NCBI GenBank assembly: GCA_002887195.1
Contig: PJAB01001586.1
Span: 1-13,458, forward strand
Direction: 5' to 3'
DNA: 13,458 nucleotides
DNA from: Chrysochromulina parva
Lineage: Eukaryota > Haptophyta > Prymnesiales > Chrysochromulinaceae
Under the pieces are notes generated by a model. The model saw only the letters and a program-made list of their open reading frames with translations, made no database searches and had not been told where the DNA came from. Position numbers and translations under genes: made by a program. The first letter of the stretch is position 1. Each line of letters begins with the position of its first letter. Below are positions 1 through 7,746 of this stretch, in pieces.

Positions 1-26
1 GACGGCTCCGCTCCCCTCGGTCAACA

Positions 27-43
27 CAAGTACTGAGTACTTG
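27..43. repeat. Short perfect inverted repeat downstream of the nucleoplasmin-like gene
   Basis: The 7-bp arms CAAGTAC and GTACTTG are separated by TGA. It lies in the 220 bases downstream of the gene's stop, where I see no credible coding sequence. The function is unknown and the arms are short enough to be a coincidence. Confidence 0.4.
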
Positions 44-220
44 CTCGCTCGGGCTACTCAATTTCGCTAGTGAGGTCGGTCTCTCCCAGCACACAGTGTG
101 ATCTCTGGTGCTCGCTGCCCGAGACACGAGGTTTGAGACATTCTCTCCGAAGTACATAACCATAACATCCTTACAACTCGGCCGACCGGAGGATTCTCAA
201 CTCTTGCATGCGTTCTGATC

Positions 221-1105
221 TCATGCCATCGCCATACCTCGTGATCGCTTCGACGCTGCTTGTCGGCGTTGCGCGCGCGTGCCACCCTGGCTGCCACCCT
301 GGCTGCCACCCTGGCTGGCGCCGCCGCCGCCGCCGCCGTCGCCGCCGCCGCCGCTGCCCTTTCTGCTGCTGCTCGGTGCCAGCGCCGCCGCTTTGGACGG
401 CCGCGGCCGCTTCGCCGCACCGCTCGCTGCACCGGTCGATGCGCGCTCGACATGGCGCTCAACCATCCATTGGACGAACTCCTCCGAGTCCGCCTCGCTC
501 GGGTCGTCCTCGGCGCCGCTCTCGAACTCGATGCGGTCGTCGCCCTCGGGCAGCAGCACCTCGATGTTCTCCTCCGCGTCGTCCTGGGCGTCCTCGGCCT
601 CGCGCGCTGTTGGTTTCTTGCCACCCGCGGTCCGCGATGGCGCGATGTCGGCGGCGGTCGGCCACCCGTCCTCGTCCGACTCGCCGTCGCCAGTGCCCAC
701 GCCGATGCTCACGGGCGCGCCGCTGCGCCGACGCTGCTCGCGCACCGCCGCCCAGGCGGCCTTGTTGGCAGCAGCGACGCCGGTGCGCTCCTTGCTGTCC
801 ACGATGAGTCGGCCGAGCACGTGGAAGGCGCGAGGCCCAGTCGCCTTGAGGAAGAGCCATGCCATCTGGTCGGGGTCGTTGGTCACCACCGTGCTGAGCG
901 TCGCCTGCATGCGGCCGCCCGGTGGCAGGGAGCACAGCACAAAGTTGTGTGTCGCAAGGTCCAATGCGAGCGTACACCTTGCGTCAGGCGGAGCGCCCGG
1001 CGCGAGCGCGCAGTGCTTGATCTCGAGTGCGGAGCAGCCGGGCATCGCGATTTTGCACCCTTTGTCGCCCGGCGTGACCTTGCACGCGATGAGCGAGGTG
1101 CGCAT
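221..1105 (-). CDS. Nucleoplasmin/HD2-like acidic nuclear protein (probable histone chaperone)
   Basis: The 294-residue product has the three-part build of nucleoplasmin-like proteins (plant HD2 proteins, the N-terminus of FKBP39-type proteins). Residues 1-102 form a beta-rich core with the family-like strand NFVLCSLPPG at 54-63 and a final strand around FHVLGRLIVD. An acidic stretch (about 138-210, rich in D/E) follows, then a basic Gly-rich tail with a likely nuclear-localisation patch (AKRPRPSK, 231-238). Such proteins bind histones or act in chromatin and the nucleolus; that role is inferred from the fold. The reading frame is open upstream to 1228 without domain sequence, so I chose the ATG at 1105, where the core begins. 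The tail holds a poly-Gly run and three GGSQ/GGAS repeats encoded by short tandem repeats. It diverges from the kinase/PARP gene at 1754. The assignment rests on pattern recognition of a weakly conserved fold. Confidence 0.6.
   Translation of the reverse strand: MRTSLIACKVTPGDKGCKIAMPGCSALEIKHCALAPGAPPDARCTLALDLATHNFVLCSLPPGGRMQATLSTVVTNDPDQMAWLFLKATGPRAFHVLGRLIVDSKERTGVAAANKAAWAAVREQRRRSGAPVSIGVGTGDGESDEDGWPTAADIAPSRTAGGKKPTAREAEDAQDDAEENIEVLLPEGDDRIEFESGAEDDPSEADSEEFVQWMVERHVERASTGAASGAAKRPRPSKAAALAPSSSRKGSGGGGDGGGGGGASQGGSQGGSQGGTRAQRRQAASKRSRGMAMA
281..316. repeat. 12-bp tandem repeat, 3 copies, in the 3' end of the nucleoplasmin-like gene
   Basis: The unit GCCACCCTGGCT is repeated three times exactly (281-292, 293-304, 305-316). 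It is followed by a CCG/TCG run to about 358. On the minus strand these encode the GGSQ repeats and a poly-Gly tract. Because the unit is a multiple of 3, copy-number change would keep the frame. Confidence 0.9.
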
Positions 1106-1400
1106 TCGGCCTCCTTTCTGAGTCGTCGGCGAGCGACCCGCGACCACGTCGTCAGTCCAAGTGCTGTGAACGGAATGCTGTGAACATTCCAAATTTCTCA
1201 AGTCAAGTCTACACATAAAAACAGACAACCATACGGAAGCCTACATGTAGACTACTATTGGGTGCTATTGTACAATATCCGGAAGCCAGCTGTGGTGGAA
1301 GGGAGTGGGCGGAGATGACGGACAGGGGATCCATCTAGAGGTGACACGTCATAAGTGCTGATACGTGCCCTCGGAGTGGAAGGAGTACCAGCCGGGTGGT

Positions 1401-1471
1401 GGCCGATCTCGAGCCGATGAGCGCCACTCTTACGACGAATCGACGTTCAGGAAATCGGCTTGAGATCGGCC
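1401..1471. repeat. 18-bp inverted repeat with 35-bp loop
   Basis: The left arm GGCCGATCTCGAGCCGAT (1401-1418) is the reverse complement of 1454-1471, with one mismatch in 18. It could form a cruciform or hairpin, act as a paired protein-binding site, or be the remnant of a small inverted-repeat element. It sits in the divergent promoter region about 280 bases before the kinase/PARP start. Confidence 0.8.
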
Positions 1472-1486
1472 GCGTCAAGTATGAGG

Positions 1487-1524
1487 CTTGACTTGACTTG
1501 ACTTGACTTGACTTGACTTGACTT
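1487..1524. repeat. (CTTGA)n pentanucleotide array, about 7.6 copies
   Basis: This is a perfect run of the 5-bp unit CTTGA over 38 bases. Every period contains TTGACT, which matches the W-box (TTGAC followed by C or T) recognised by WRKY factors in plants. Whether such factors exist in this organism is unknown, so the plain reading is a microsatellite in a promoter. Confidence 0.9.
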
Positions 1525-1533
1525 CACACCGTG

Positions 1534-1591
1534 AGCCGTTTCACAGCCGTTTCAACTCCGGCTCGAGGTACAGCCGTTTCTCAGCCGTTTT
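1534..1591. promoter_or_regulatory. Four AGCCGTTT boxes in two helically phased pairs
   Basis: AGCCGTTTC occurs at 1534, 1545 and 1572, and AGCCGTTTT at 1583. The spacings are 11, 27 and 11 bases. On the other strand each contains AAACGGCT, with the AACGG core known from Myb-type and M-phase (MSA) elements in plants. The 11-base spacing within each pair is close to one helical turn. They lie 163-220 bases before the ATG at 1754. A regulatory role is inferred. Confidence 0.45.
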
Positions 1592-1753
1592 TACATTTCA
1601 CACAGAGTTTGCGCTTGCGTGTTTTTGCCGGCGACGCACGGGCACGGAAAGCGAGCGAGCCGGCCAACAGGCCTCTTTCGCCTGCCTGACTGGGAGTGAT
1701 TTCAGAGCCACCGGACCGGCGTACGTACCAGAAAGAGAGGCGTCAATCCGACC

Positions 1754-2430
1754 ATGTTGACCACATTTCCAGGAGACATGCTGTTCCTCCTCGGCACACT
1801 GGGACAACTCAGCACAACCCTGCTCGTGCAGGCCGCCCCCGCCGCTGCCGCCGACCCCGACGCCGAAAGTGCCGCCGGCGCCGCGGCGCTCGGCGTGAGC
1901 GCACGTGGCCGCCGGGAACTCTTTGGTGTACCTCCACCGTCCCCACCGCGGATGCCCATCAACCCCTGTGATTGTATCGACCAGTCAATGGGATGCACCT
2001 CTGCCAGCGGAGTCGATGTGAGATATTTTCGAACAACGTTTGGGGAAGATAATATGTGTGGCTGCGATATCGTATCGATCTGGAGTGGCTTTACTTGCTT
2101 CGTATATGGAGGCCACGATGGTTGCCCTTCGAATTCAAAACCGACTTCGAAAGGTTTAGCGTATAGGAGCTGCAACCAGCAAAACCCCAACGGACTGGAA
2201 GCCCCCAACTGGTTCAATGGCCCCACGACGCCAAAGACGCAACTCGCGGTCGCGTGGGTCGTCATGCTCTTCTTCTTGCTACTTTTTGGATTGGCAACTG
2301 TATTGGATACATTGGATCCGAGAATGAGGGGGACCAATTGGGGGCTTATTGACGGAGTGATGACGTGTTGCCTGTTCGGGCTGCCCTTCCTGATCTGCCT
2401 CACTGTGTGGATTGTGCTGATGAATCAGCA

Positions 2431-2464
<34 letters not shown>

Positions 2465-5400
2465 ACATTGCCGCCGCCGCCGCCGTCGCCGCCACCGCCA
2501 CCATCGCCGCCGCCGCCGCCACCATCGCCACCATCGCCACCATCGCCACCCTCGCTTCCGCCGGCCCCGCCGTCGCTTCCACCGGAACTCGAGACGAGCA
2601 GCGCAACTGGGCTGATCGTTGGCGCTGTAATCGTCCCGATTGCCCTTGCCACCCTCGTCTTCATGCTCTTTCGTCGCTATTGCAAAGATAAGCTGAATTC
2701 TAGGTGGGTGGCGGCCCAGGCGGCGTGGGTGGCGGCCCAGGCGGCGGCGGTGGCCAAAAGGGAGGCGGCCAGGAAGGCTGCTGACTCCGCCGCGGCCGCC
2801 TCCTCCTCTGCAAAAGATGCTCGAAAAGATGCCTCTGCAGCCGCTGCCTCTGCGGCCGATGCCTCTGCGGCCGCTGCCTCCTCTGCTGCCGCTGCAAAAG
2901 CAGCCGCTGCCTCTGCGGCCGCCTCCAAATCTGCGGCCGAAGCCTCTGCGGCCGCCTCCTCCTCTGCTGCCGCTGCAAATGCGGCCGCTGCGGCCGCTAC
3001 TTTTGCGGCCGCCTCCAAATCTGCGGCCGAAGCCTCTGCGTTCGCCTCCTCCTCTGCTGCCGCTGCAAAAGCAGCCGCTACCTCTGCGGCCGATGCCTCC
3101 TCTGCGGCCGCAGAGGCAGCGGCCGAGAAAGCCAAGGCCGAGAAGGCGGCGGCCGACGCGAGGGCGGTGGCCGAGAAGGCGGCGGCCGAGAAAGCCAAGG
3201 CCGAGGTGAGGCACTGGGAGATGAAATTGGACAAGATGGAAAAGGCTCGCGCGAAGCTCTGCAAGGCGCAGGACCGCGTGCGCCTCTTGGCCGCAGTGGC
3301 GGCCAACGAGGACGAGTCACTGCGCGACGCCACGAAGATGCGAGACGAGGCCCGCGTCGCCTTGGTCCGTGTGCTTGATGATGCGCTGAAAGTACACAAC
3401 AAGGGCGAGGAGCAGTGGCGGAGCCTGAACGATGAGGCGGCCGCGTTGCAGCAGAAGCAGCAGGGGGAGTGCGGGCTCACGCTTGCCGAGGAGCTGCGGC
3501 TCGAGTGTCTGCACAGTCAGGTGCTGCCCGTGCTCGACGAGTGGGTGGCGCAGATAGGCAGAGTGCACGAGGAGCGCGAGGACTTGCGCCGCCACGTGAG
3601 CGGCGAGCCGCCAAGCCTGGGTGATCTGCGCGAGAAGCACGAAGCGTTCAAGAAAGCAAAGAGTGCTCTCAAGAAGGCGACGCGCGACCTCGAGGACGCC
3701 AAAGATGACGGCGTCGGCCTCGCGCCCACGGAGGCTGCGCTCAAGGCCGCCCGCAGCACTGTGCAGGCTGCGGAGCGCGCGCTACACCAAGCGCGCGTCG
3801 AGGCGGCGACACTCGCGTCGGCGCACTTCCCGGAGCTCTTCGCGAAGGAGCCGCTGCTCAAGCTGGGTGCGGCGGAGGGGGTCGATTCGGACGAGCTGCG
3901 CGCGGTGCTCGTTGAGCGAGAGCTCTCGCACTACGGCAGCCTGGAACCGATCAGCGAGGGGCGGCACGAGGTCTTCAAGACGAGCTACGACGGCAAAGAT
4001 TGCGTGCTCAAGAAGTACAAGATGTCCGAGTGGAAGCTGCTCGCCAAGGAGGTGAGGCTGCTCGGTCAGCTCTCCCACTGCCCGTTCATGGCCCCCGTCG
4101 AGGCCGTCTTTGTGGTGCAGTCCGAGCCGTACGCCGCGTACGTCCAGCTGCGCTATTTTTCGGGCGGTAACATGCTCCAGTGGCTGAACAGGACAGCCCC
4201 TCAGCCAGCGCCCAAGGTTCCCGAACAGAAGGGGGGACGGAAATTTGGCATTTGGAGCGATTGGAGCGATTGGAGCGATTGGAGCGATAGTAGGAAGCCC
4301 GAGATTTGGCAGCGCAAGGCGCTGCTTGGGCAGCTGTGCGAGGCGCTCCGCCACCTGCACAGCCACGGCCTCGCGCACGGCGACGTCAAGCTCGAGAATG
4401 TCCTCGTGGCGCTCGAGGGCGAGCGCGCGAAGGCGCACCTGGCCGACTTCGAGTCCGCGCGCCGCCAACACTCGATGGACACGCGCAGCAGCCTGAGGTC
4501 GAGCACGGGCGGTGGCATCGCCTTCACCGAGCTCTACGTGGCGCCCGAGATCCTCAAGGCGAGCAGAGAGGGCCGCGAGCGAGACGCCAAGCCCACCGCG
4601 ATGGGCGACATGTTCTCCTACGGCGTCTGCTGCCTCTTCGCGTGCTGCTTGCCGCCGACTGCCAAGGAGCAGCAGGACGCCATCCGCCGCTTCGACGTCG
4701 AGGACGACCGCATGCTCAGCGCATGGTCGCGCGAAGCGGCGAAGCAGGCGGACGCGCACTTGCCCGACCTACTCGAGAGCCTTCTTGCCGACGCGGCGAC
4801 CAGCGAGGAGGCCCTCGCACGGCGACTGAGCGCGAGCCAGACGCTTCGGCACGCATTCCTCGACACGGCCGCGGCGCACGAGATGAGCACCAAGGCTCAG
4901 CAGGCGGCCGCCAAGGCGTCACAAGAGGCGGCGCAGCAGATGGCTGCCGTCGAGCAGGAGGCGGCGCGTCGGGATCGTGAGGCTGCCTGGCGTGAGGCCG
5001 AGCAGCGCCGCAAGCAGGCGGAGCAGGAGGAGGCGCTCGAGGCTAATATTAAGCAGTTCGAGCTCGAAGCGGCGGCGAAGCGCAATGAGAACCAGCGTGA
5101 GCAGCGCCGCCTCGAACAAGAGCGGCAAAAAGTGCGCGAGCAGGAAGCGGAGGCGGAGGCGAAGGCGCGGGCGGCGGCGCAGCTCATGAGTGACGCCAAG
5201 GCAGTGCGCGCGGATGCAGACCGCGAGGCCGCGCAGCAGCGCGCACAGGCGCAGGCCAAGCGCAAGGAGCTCGAAGCTGAGGAGAAGCGAGTGGCGCTCA
5301 AGTGTAATCAGAGAAAGGCCGAGGCGGAGAGCGCAGAGGCCAAGGCCACCAAGGCGCGCGACGACCTTCGCATCGAGCGCACCAAGGCCCGCGACATGCC

Positions 5401-6289
5401 CGACTACTGGGAGAAGCGAATTGCGACCAGTTCGCTGGATGGCCTCGCCGCGATTGCCCTCGACCGCACTGGCCGCGATCGTAGCACGTGGGCCGCACTC
5501 GAAAGGCTGATGCAGACCGACCCAGTGACGCTGAAACAGGACGGTGCCGATCGGAGCGGCACCACTCACGACCGGCTGAAGCTCGCGTGCGCGTGGCGCC
5601 TCGAGAACCCGGCGCTTTGGGAAAAGTACATGGTCGGCGTGCAGGAGGTGACGAACGGCATGAAGCGCATCCGGCAGGGGGGCGTGGCAACCGCGGGCGG
5701 CGCGCCGCCCCTTACGCGCGGCGCAGCGGACGCCCTACCCGGTCAATCGCGCGCGGACGTCAATGAGGCCTTCCTGATGCACGGCACGAACGCCGGCGTG
5801 CTCATCAACATCCTTTCCACGGGCTTGAACGAGCGCTTCGCCGGCACGGGCGCCGGAGCCGCGTACGGCGAGGGCTCCTACTTGGCCGAGGACGCGGGCA
5901 AGAATGACCAGTACACCGAGGTGGATCTGCAGTACGATGGGAGCTCGGAGCTGCACAAGCGGCTGTACGCGCACGGTGCGCGCCACCCGGGCAAGGTCTT
6001 CTACATCCTCGTGTGCCGTGTGGCGCTCGGCCATCACGTGCGTACAAAGGAGACGGGTAGGAAGGCCACGAGCACCGATACGGGTCGACCCGTGTTCCCC
6101 AAAACGTTCCGCGAGCTCGACACGGTGGCCGGCGTCTCTCCGCCCGTGCATCACCACTCGCTGCTTGCCGACGTCATGGACGTTGGCGCGCGCTACCGCG
6201 AGTTCATCGTCTTCCACTCGGAGTACATCTACCCCGAGTACCTGGTGGCTTACCAGCGGTACGAGGGCGACCGCGGCCCAATGGCGTGA
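1754..6289 (+). CDS. Three-pass membrane receptor-like protein: Cys-rich ectodomain, kinase domain and PARP domain
   Basis: This is a single open frame of 1511 residues. Domains in order: signal peptide (about 1-28); ectodomain with eight cysteines (72, 74, 81, 102, 104, 115, 124, 140); TM1 (about 164-184); TM2 (about 199-223); proline-rich loop (227-278); TM3 (about 287-307) followed by RRYCKDK; Ala-rich repeats and coiled coil (about 315-700); kinase domain (about 730-1038); second coiled coil (about 1040-1210); and PARP domain (about 1275-1505). The kinase has Lys753 in VLKKY, HGDVKLEN (Asp877, Lys879, Asn882), DFE in place of DFG (Asp898) and APE at 930-932; the glycine loop is degenerate. 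The PARP part has ENPALWEKY, His1343 (HGT), Tyr1376 and Glu1483 (YREFIVF), which is the H-Y-E triad of active enzymes, and ends YPEYLVAYQ as in tankyrases. N-out/C-in topology puts both enzymes in the cytosol. A start at the ATG at 1778 would also keep the signal peptide. Activities are inferred. Confidence 0.85.
2431..2588 (+). repeat. Proline-rich low-complexity coding tract (PPSPP)
   Basis: CCG/CCA and TCG codons encode residues 227-278 of the kinase/PARP receptor as PPSPP and PPPPPSPP units. In the predicted topology this tract is the only loop exposed outside between TM2 and TM3. That fits extensin-like, possibly hydroxylated and glycosylated stretches of algal surface proteins. Confidence 0.85.
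2860..3110 (+). repeat. 90-bp imperfect tandem repeat encoding an Ala/Ser-rich helix
   Basis: Two clear copies have a period of 90 bases: the anchor GCGGCCGCCTCCAAAT occurs at 2915 and 3005, with the following 70 or so bases closely matching. A decayed partial copy lies upstream. They encode 30-residue Ala/Ser units containing AAASKSAAEAS. A further direct repeat, with a 21-residue period, lies just downstream (3121 and 3184). All sit between TM3 and the kinase domain and keep the frame. Confidence 0.75.
4252..4287 (+). repeat. 9-bp tandem repeat, 4 copies, inside the kinase domain
   Basis: TTGGAGCGA is repeated four times exactly and encodes (WSD)n within the kinase, between the strand region YVQLRYFSGGN and the helix leading to HGD. 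This is the hinge/alpha-D to alpha-E part, where kinases tolerate insertions. It appears young because the units are identical. Confidence 0.9.
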
Positions 6290-6604
6290 GTGTGGATGCG
6301 CTAGAGTGTCCTGTCCGCGCGGTGGGGCAAATTAGAAGAAAGGATTACTTAGACCTGTAAAAAGTGTATCCGTTCGTCCGTCGCTCTCTCGAGTGGGTTT
6401 GCGTGCGTCACAAGCATCGTGTGACATGGATTTAACACCGTTTATCCCCTGCGTTTATCTGATCACCAAATCTACTTCGACGCCGTATCTGAGCTCGTGA
6501 TCTTGCTTCTCGCCGGGCCGCGATTTCATGTCAACAAGATACAAGCGTGTCGTGTCGGCGACCATGATATCGACGAACGACGAATGCGTCCCTCCGTCCC
6601 CTCA
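6290..6604. other. Intergenic region between convergent genes
   Basis: These 315 bases separate the stop of the kinase/PARP gene from the stop of the esterase gene, so they should carry both 3' untranslated ends. No AATAAA is visible. A TGTAA (6356-6360), the motif used as a poly(A) signal in green algae, lies 67 bases after the first stop, which is weak evidence. No open frame or RNA gene is apparent. Confidence 0.5.
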
Positions 6605-7555
6605 TCATAAGTGTGAATGAGATCGCCTCTCCGAACGCATCCCGAGCAGGTGGCGCCGTCCCGAGCAGGTGGCGCCGTCCCGAGCAGGTGGCGCCGTCCC
6701 GAGCAGGTGGCGCAGCGGCCGCTCGGCGCGCCGCCCCCAGTCCCGTTCACTGTGGCGGCCGCCGGGCTCGCGGTGCCATGCGAGCTCAACTGTCTCATTG
6801 TGCCCCCGCAGCGCCGACAGCATGCCGTCGACGCCCGCATTGAGCGAGGTGTCCAGCCACCAGAAGCCTCCCTCGTTCAGACCTTCGAGGAGGTCGACAC
6901 GGCGGTCGGGAGTGTCGCCGCCGTTGTCGATGTAGATGCGCGGCTTTCGGGACGCGCGCGCGAACCGATCGCCTCCGCGTAGCGCCACTTCTGCGATGAG
7001 AGGCGCATTGAAGGCGGGCGACAGGCAGGCCGCGTGACCAAAGACGTCGGGTCGCCGATAGACGGAGAGGAACGCGGCGGTGCCCCCCATCGAGGCACCC
7101 AGGGCGTGCGTGTGCTCCGCCGAGGGCAACGTGCGGAAAGCGCGGTCGATCGCGGGCTTGAGCTCGCTGCACAAGTACGACAAGTAGCGCTGCCCGAAGA
7201 TGGGCACGTCGAGGTTGTACTCCAGCCATCGGCGGCGCACCAGAGGGAGCATCTCCGGTCCGAGGTCGCCAGGCATCAACGGGCCAACGTGGTCTATCAT
7301 CACCACGATGGGCTCCTCTATGGTACCCTCGTCGATCAGCTCGGACAGTGTCACGTGCAAGCGCCACGACTTCCATGCTTCCGCCATCAAGTGTTGGCCG
7401 TCGTGGCAGTAGAGCGTCGGGTAGCGACGGTCGGGAGAGGATTCGTACGACCTGGGCGTCCACACGCGAATGGATCGTTCAGGTAGGCGCCAGTCGTACG
7501 AGGAGGAAGGCAGCGCAAAGGGCTGCACGTGGCCGGCTCCGGCAGGAATCCGCAT
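6605..7555 (-). CDS. Esterase-D-type alpha/beta hydrolase (putative esterase)
   Basis: The product from the ATG at 7555 is 316 residues. The sequence follows the putative-esterase family (enterochelin esterase / esterase D type): a strand with RSIRVWTPRSYE, the YPTLYCHDGQ motif, the nucleophile elbow GASMGG with Ser155, a likely Asp in YIDNGGD (Asp214), and the catalytic His in GGRHSERDW (His268). The complete triad suggests an active hydrolase of small esters or thioesters; the substrate cannot be told. The open frame extends upstream to 7660 but without an ATG, and family-like sequence begins near MRIPAGAGHVQPF, so 7555 is the best start. The last 30 or so residues come from a 19-bp tandem repeat and are not family sequence. 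The gene diverges from the surface-protein gene at 7747 with under 200 bases between starts. Confidence 0.8.
   Translation of the reverse strand: MRIPAGAGHVQPFALPSSSYDWRLPERSIRVWTPRSYESSPDRRYPTLYCHDGQHLMAEAWKSWRLHVTLSELIDEGTIEEPIVVMIDHVGPLMPGDLGPEMLPLVRRRWLEYNLDVPIFGQRYLSYLCSELKPAIDRAFRTLPSAEHTHALGASMGGTAAFLSVYRRPDVFGHAACLSPAFNAPLIAEVALRGGDRFARASRKPRIYIDNGGDTPDRRVDLLEGLNEGGFWWLDTSLNAGVDGMLSALRGHNETVELAWHREPGGRHSERDWGRRAERPLRHLLGTAPPARDGATCSGRRHLLGMRSERRSHSHL
6641..6713. repeat. 19-bp minisatellite, about 3.8 copies, at the 3' end of the esterase gene
   Basis: The unit CCCGAGCAGGTGGCGCCGT occurs at 6641, 6660 and 6679, with a partial, diverging fourth copy at 6698. As 19 is not a multiple of 3, the esterase frame reads successive copies in different phases (HLLGT, then PPARDG, then ATCSG, then HLLG again). 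The repeat therefore forms the extra C-terminal tail. Confidence 0.9.
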
Positions 7556-7746
7556 GCTGTAGAGGGCTCGTTGATGGCCGCCGCCCCGGGGCGTGGCGAG
7601 CGATCCGCGGACATCGGCCGCAGTTTGTAACTCCAAAAGCGAGCACAATCGCAGTGACAATCCAATTTCCAGGATTCTGCCTCATGGAGTTCGGACGTGC
7701 CGCCCGCTTCGCAGTTTCGTTCGAAAACGCCGTCGTGAGCAGCACG
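7556..7746. promoter_or_regulatory. Short divergent promoter region between the esterase and surface-protein genes
   Basis: These 191 bases lie between the chosen ATGs of two divergent genes and must serve both promoters. A CCAAT box is visible at 7662-7666 on the plus strand. An alternative in-frame ATG for the right gene lies at 7684. No TATA box is clear. Confidence 0.4.

Larger units (their letters stand above)
1106..1753. promoter_or_regulatory. Divergent intergenic region between the nucleoplasmin-like and kinase/PARP genes
   Basis: These 648 bases separate two divergently read start codons, so they should hold both promoters. No clear TATA box is visible. The region contains an 18-bp near-perfect inverted repeat (1401-1471), a TTGAC pentamer array (1487-1524) and four AGCCGTTT boxes (1534-1591), each listed separately. 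A small 8-bp inverted repeat (AGTCTACA at 1206-1213, TGTAGACT at 1246-1253) lies close to the left gene. The short open frames here show no protein-like sequence. Confidence 0.6.

Noticed and set aside
281..358. A CRISPR-like array at the 12-bp repeats
   Set aside because: The units are contiguous without spacers and are coding on the minus strand.
260..1183. Long plus-strand open frames opposite the nucleoplasmin-like gene
   Set aside because: They are open because of GC-rich codon bias, give Arg/Ala-rich text without domains, and overlap a minus-strand frame that has a recognisable fold.
2770..3120. Ala-rich repeats as a type I antifreeze-like helix
   Set aside because: The segment lies after TM3 on the cytosolic side, lacks the regular 11-residue Thr spacing, and continues into an ordinary charged coiled coil.
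2279..3480. Minus-strand frames across the Pro-rich and Ala-rich parts of the kinase/PARP gene (Gly-rich and Ala/Ser-rich proteins)
   Set aside because: They mirror low-complexity repeats of the real gene and have no domain of their own.
7348..7746. N-terminal extension of the surface-protein frame back to 7348
   Set aside because: It overlaps the esterase gene in antisense, lacks domain sequence and would bury the signal peptide that starts at 7747.
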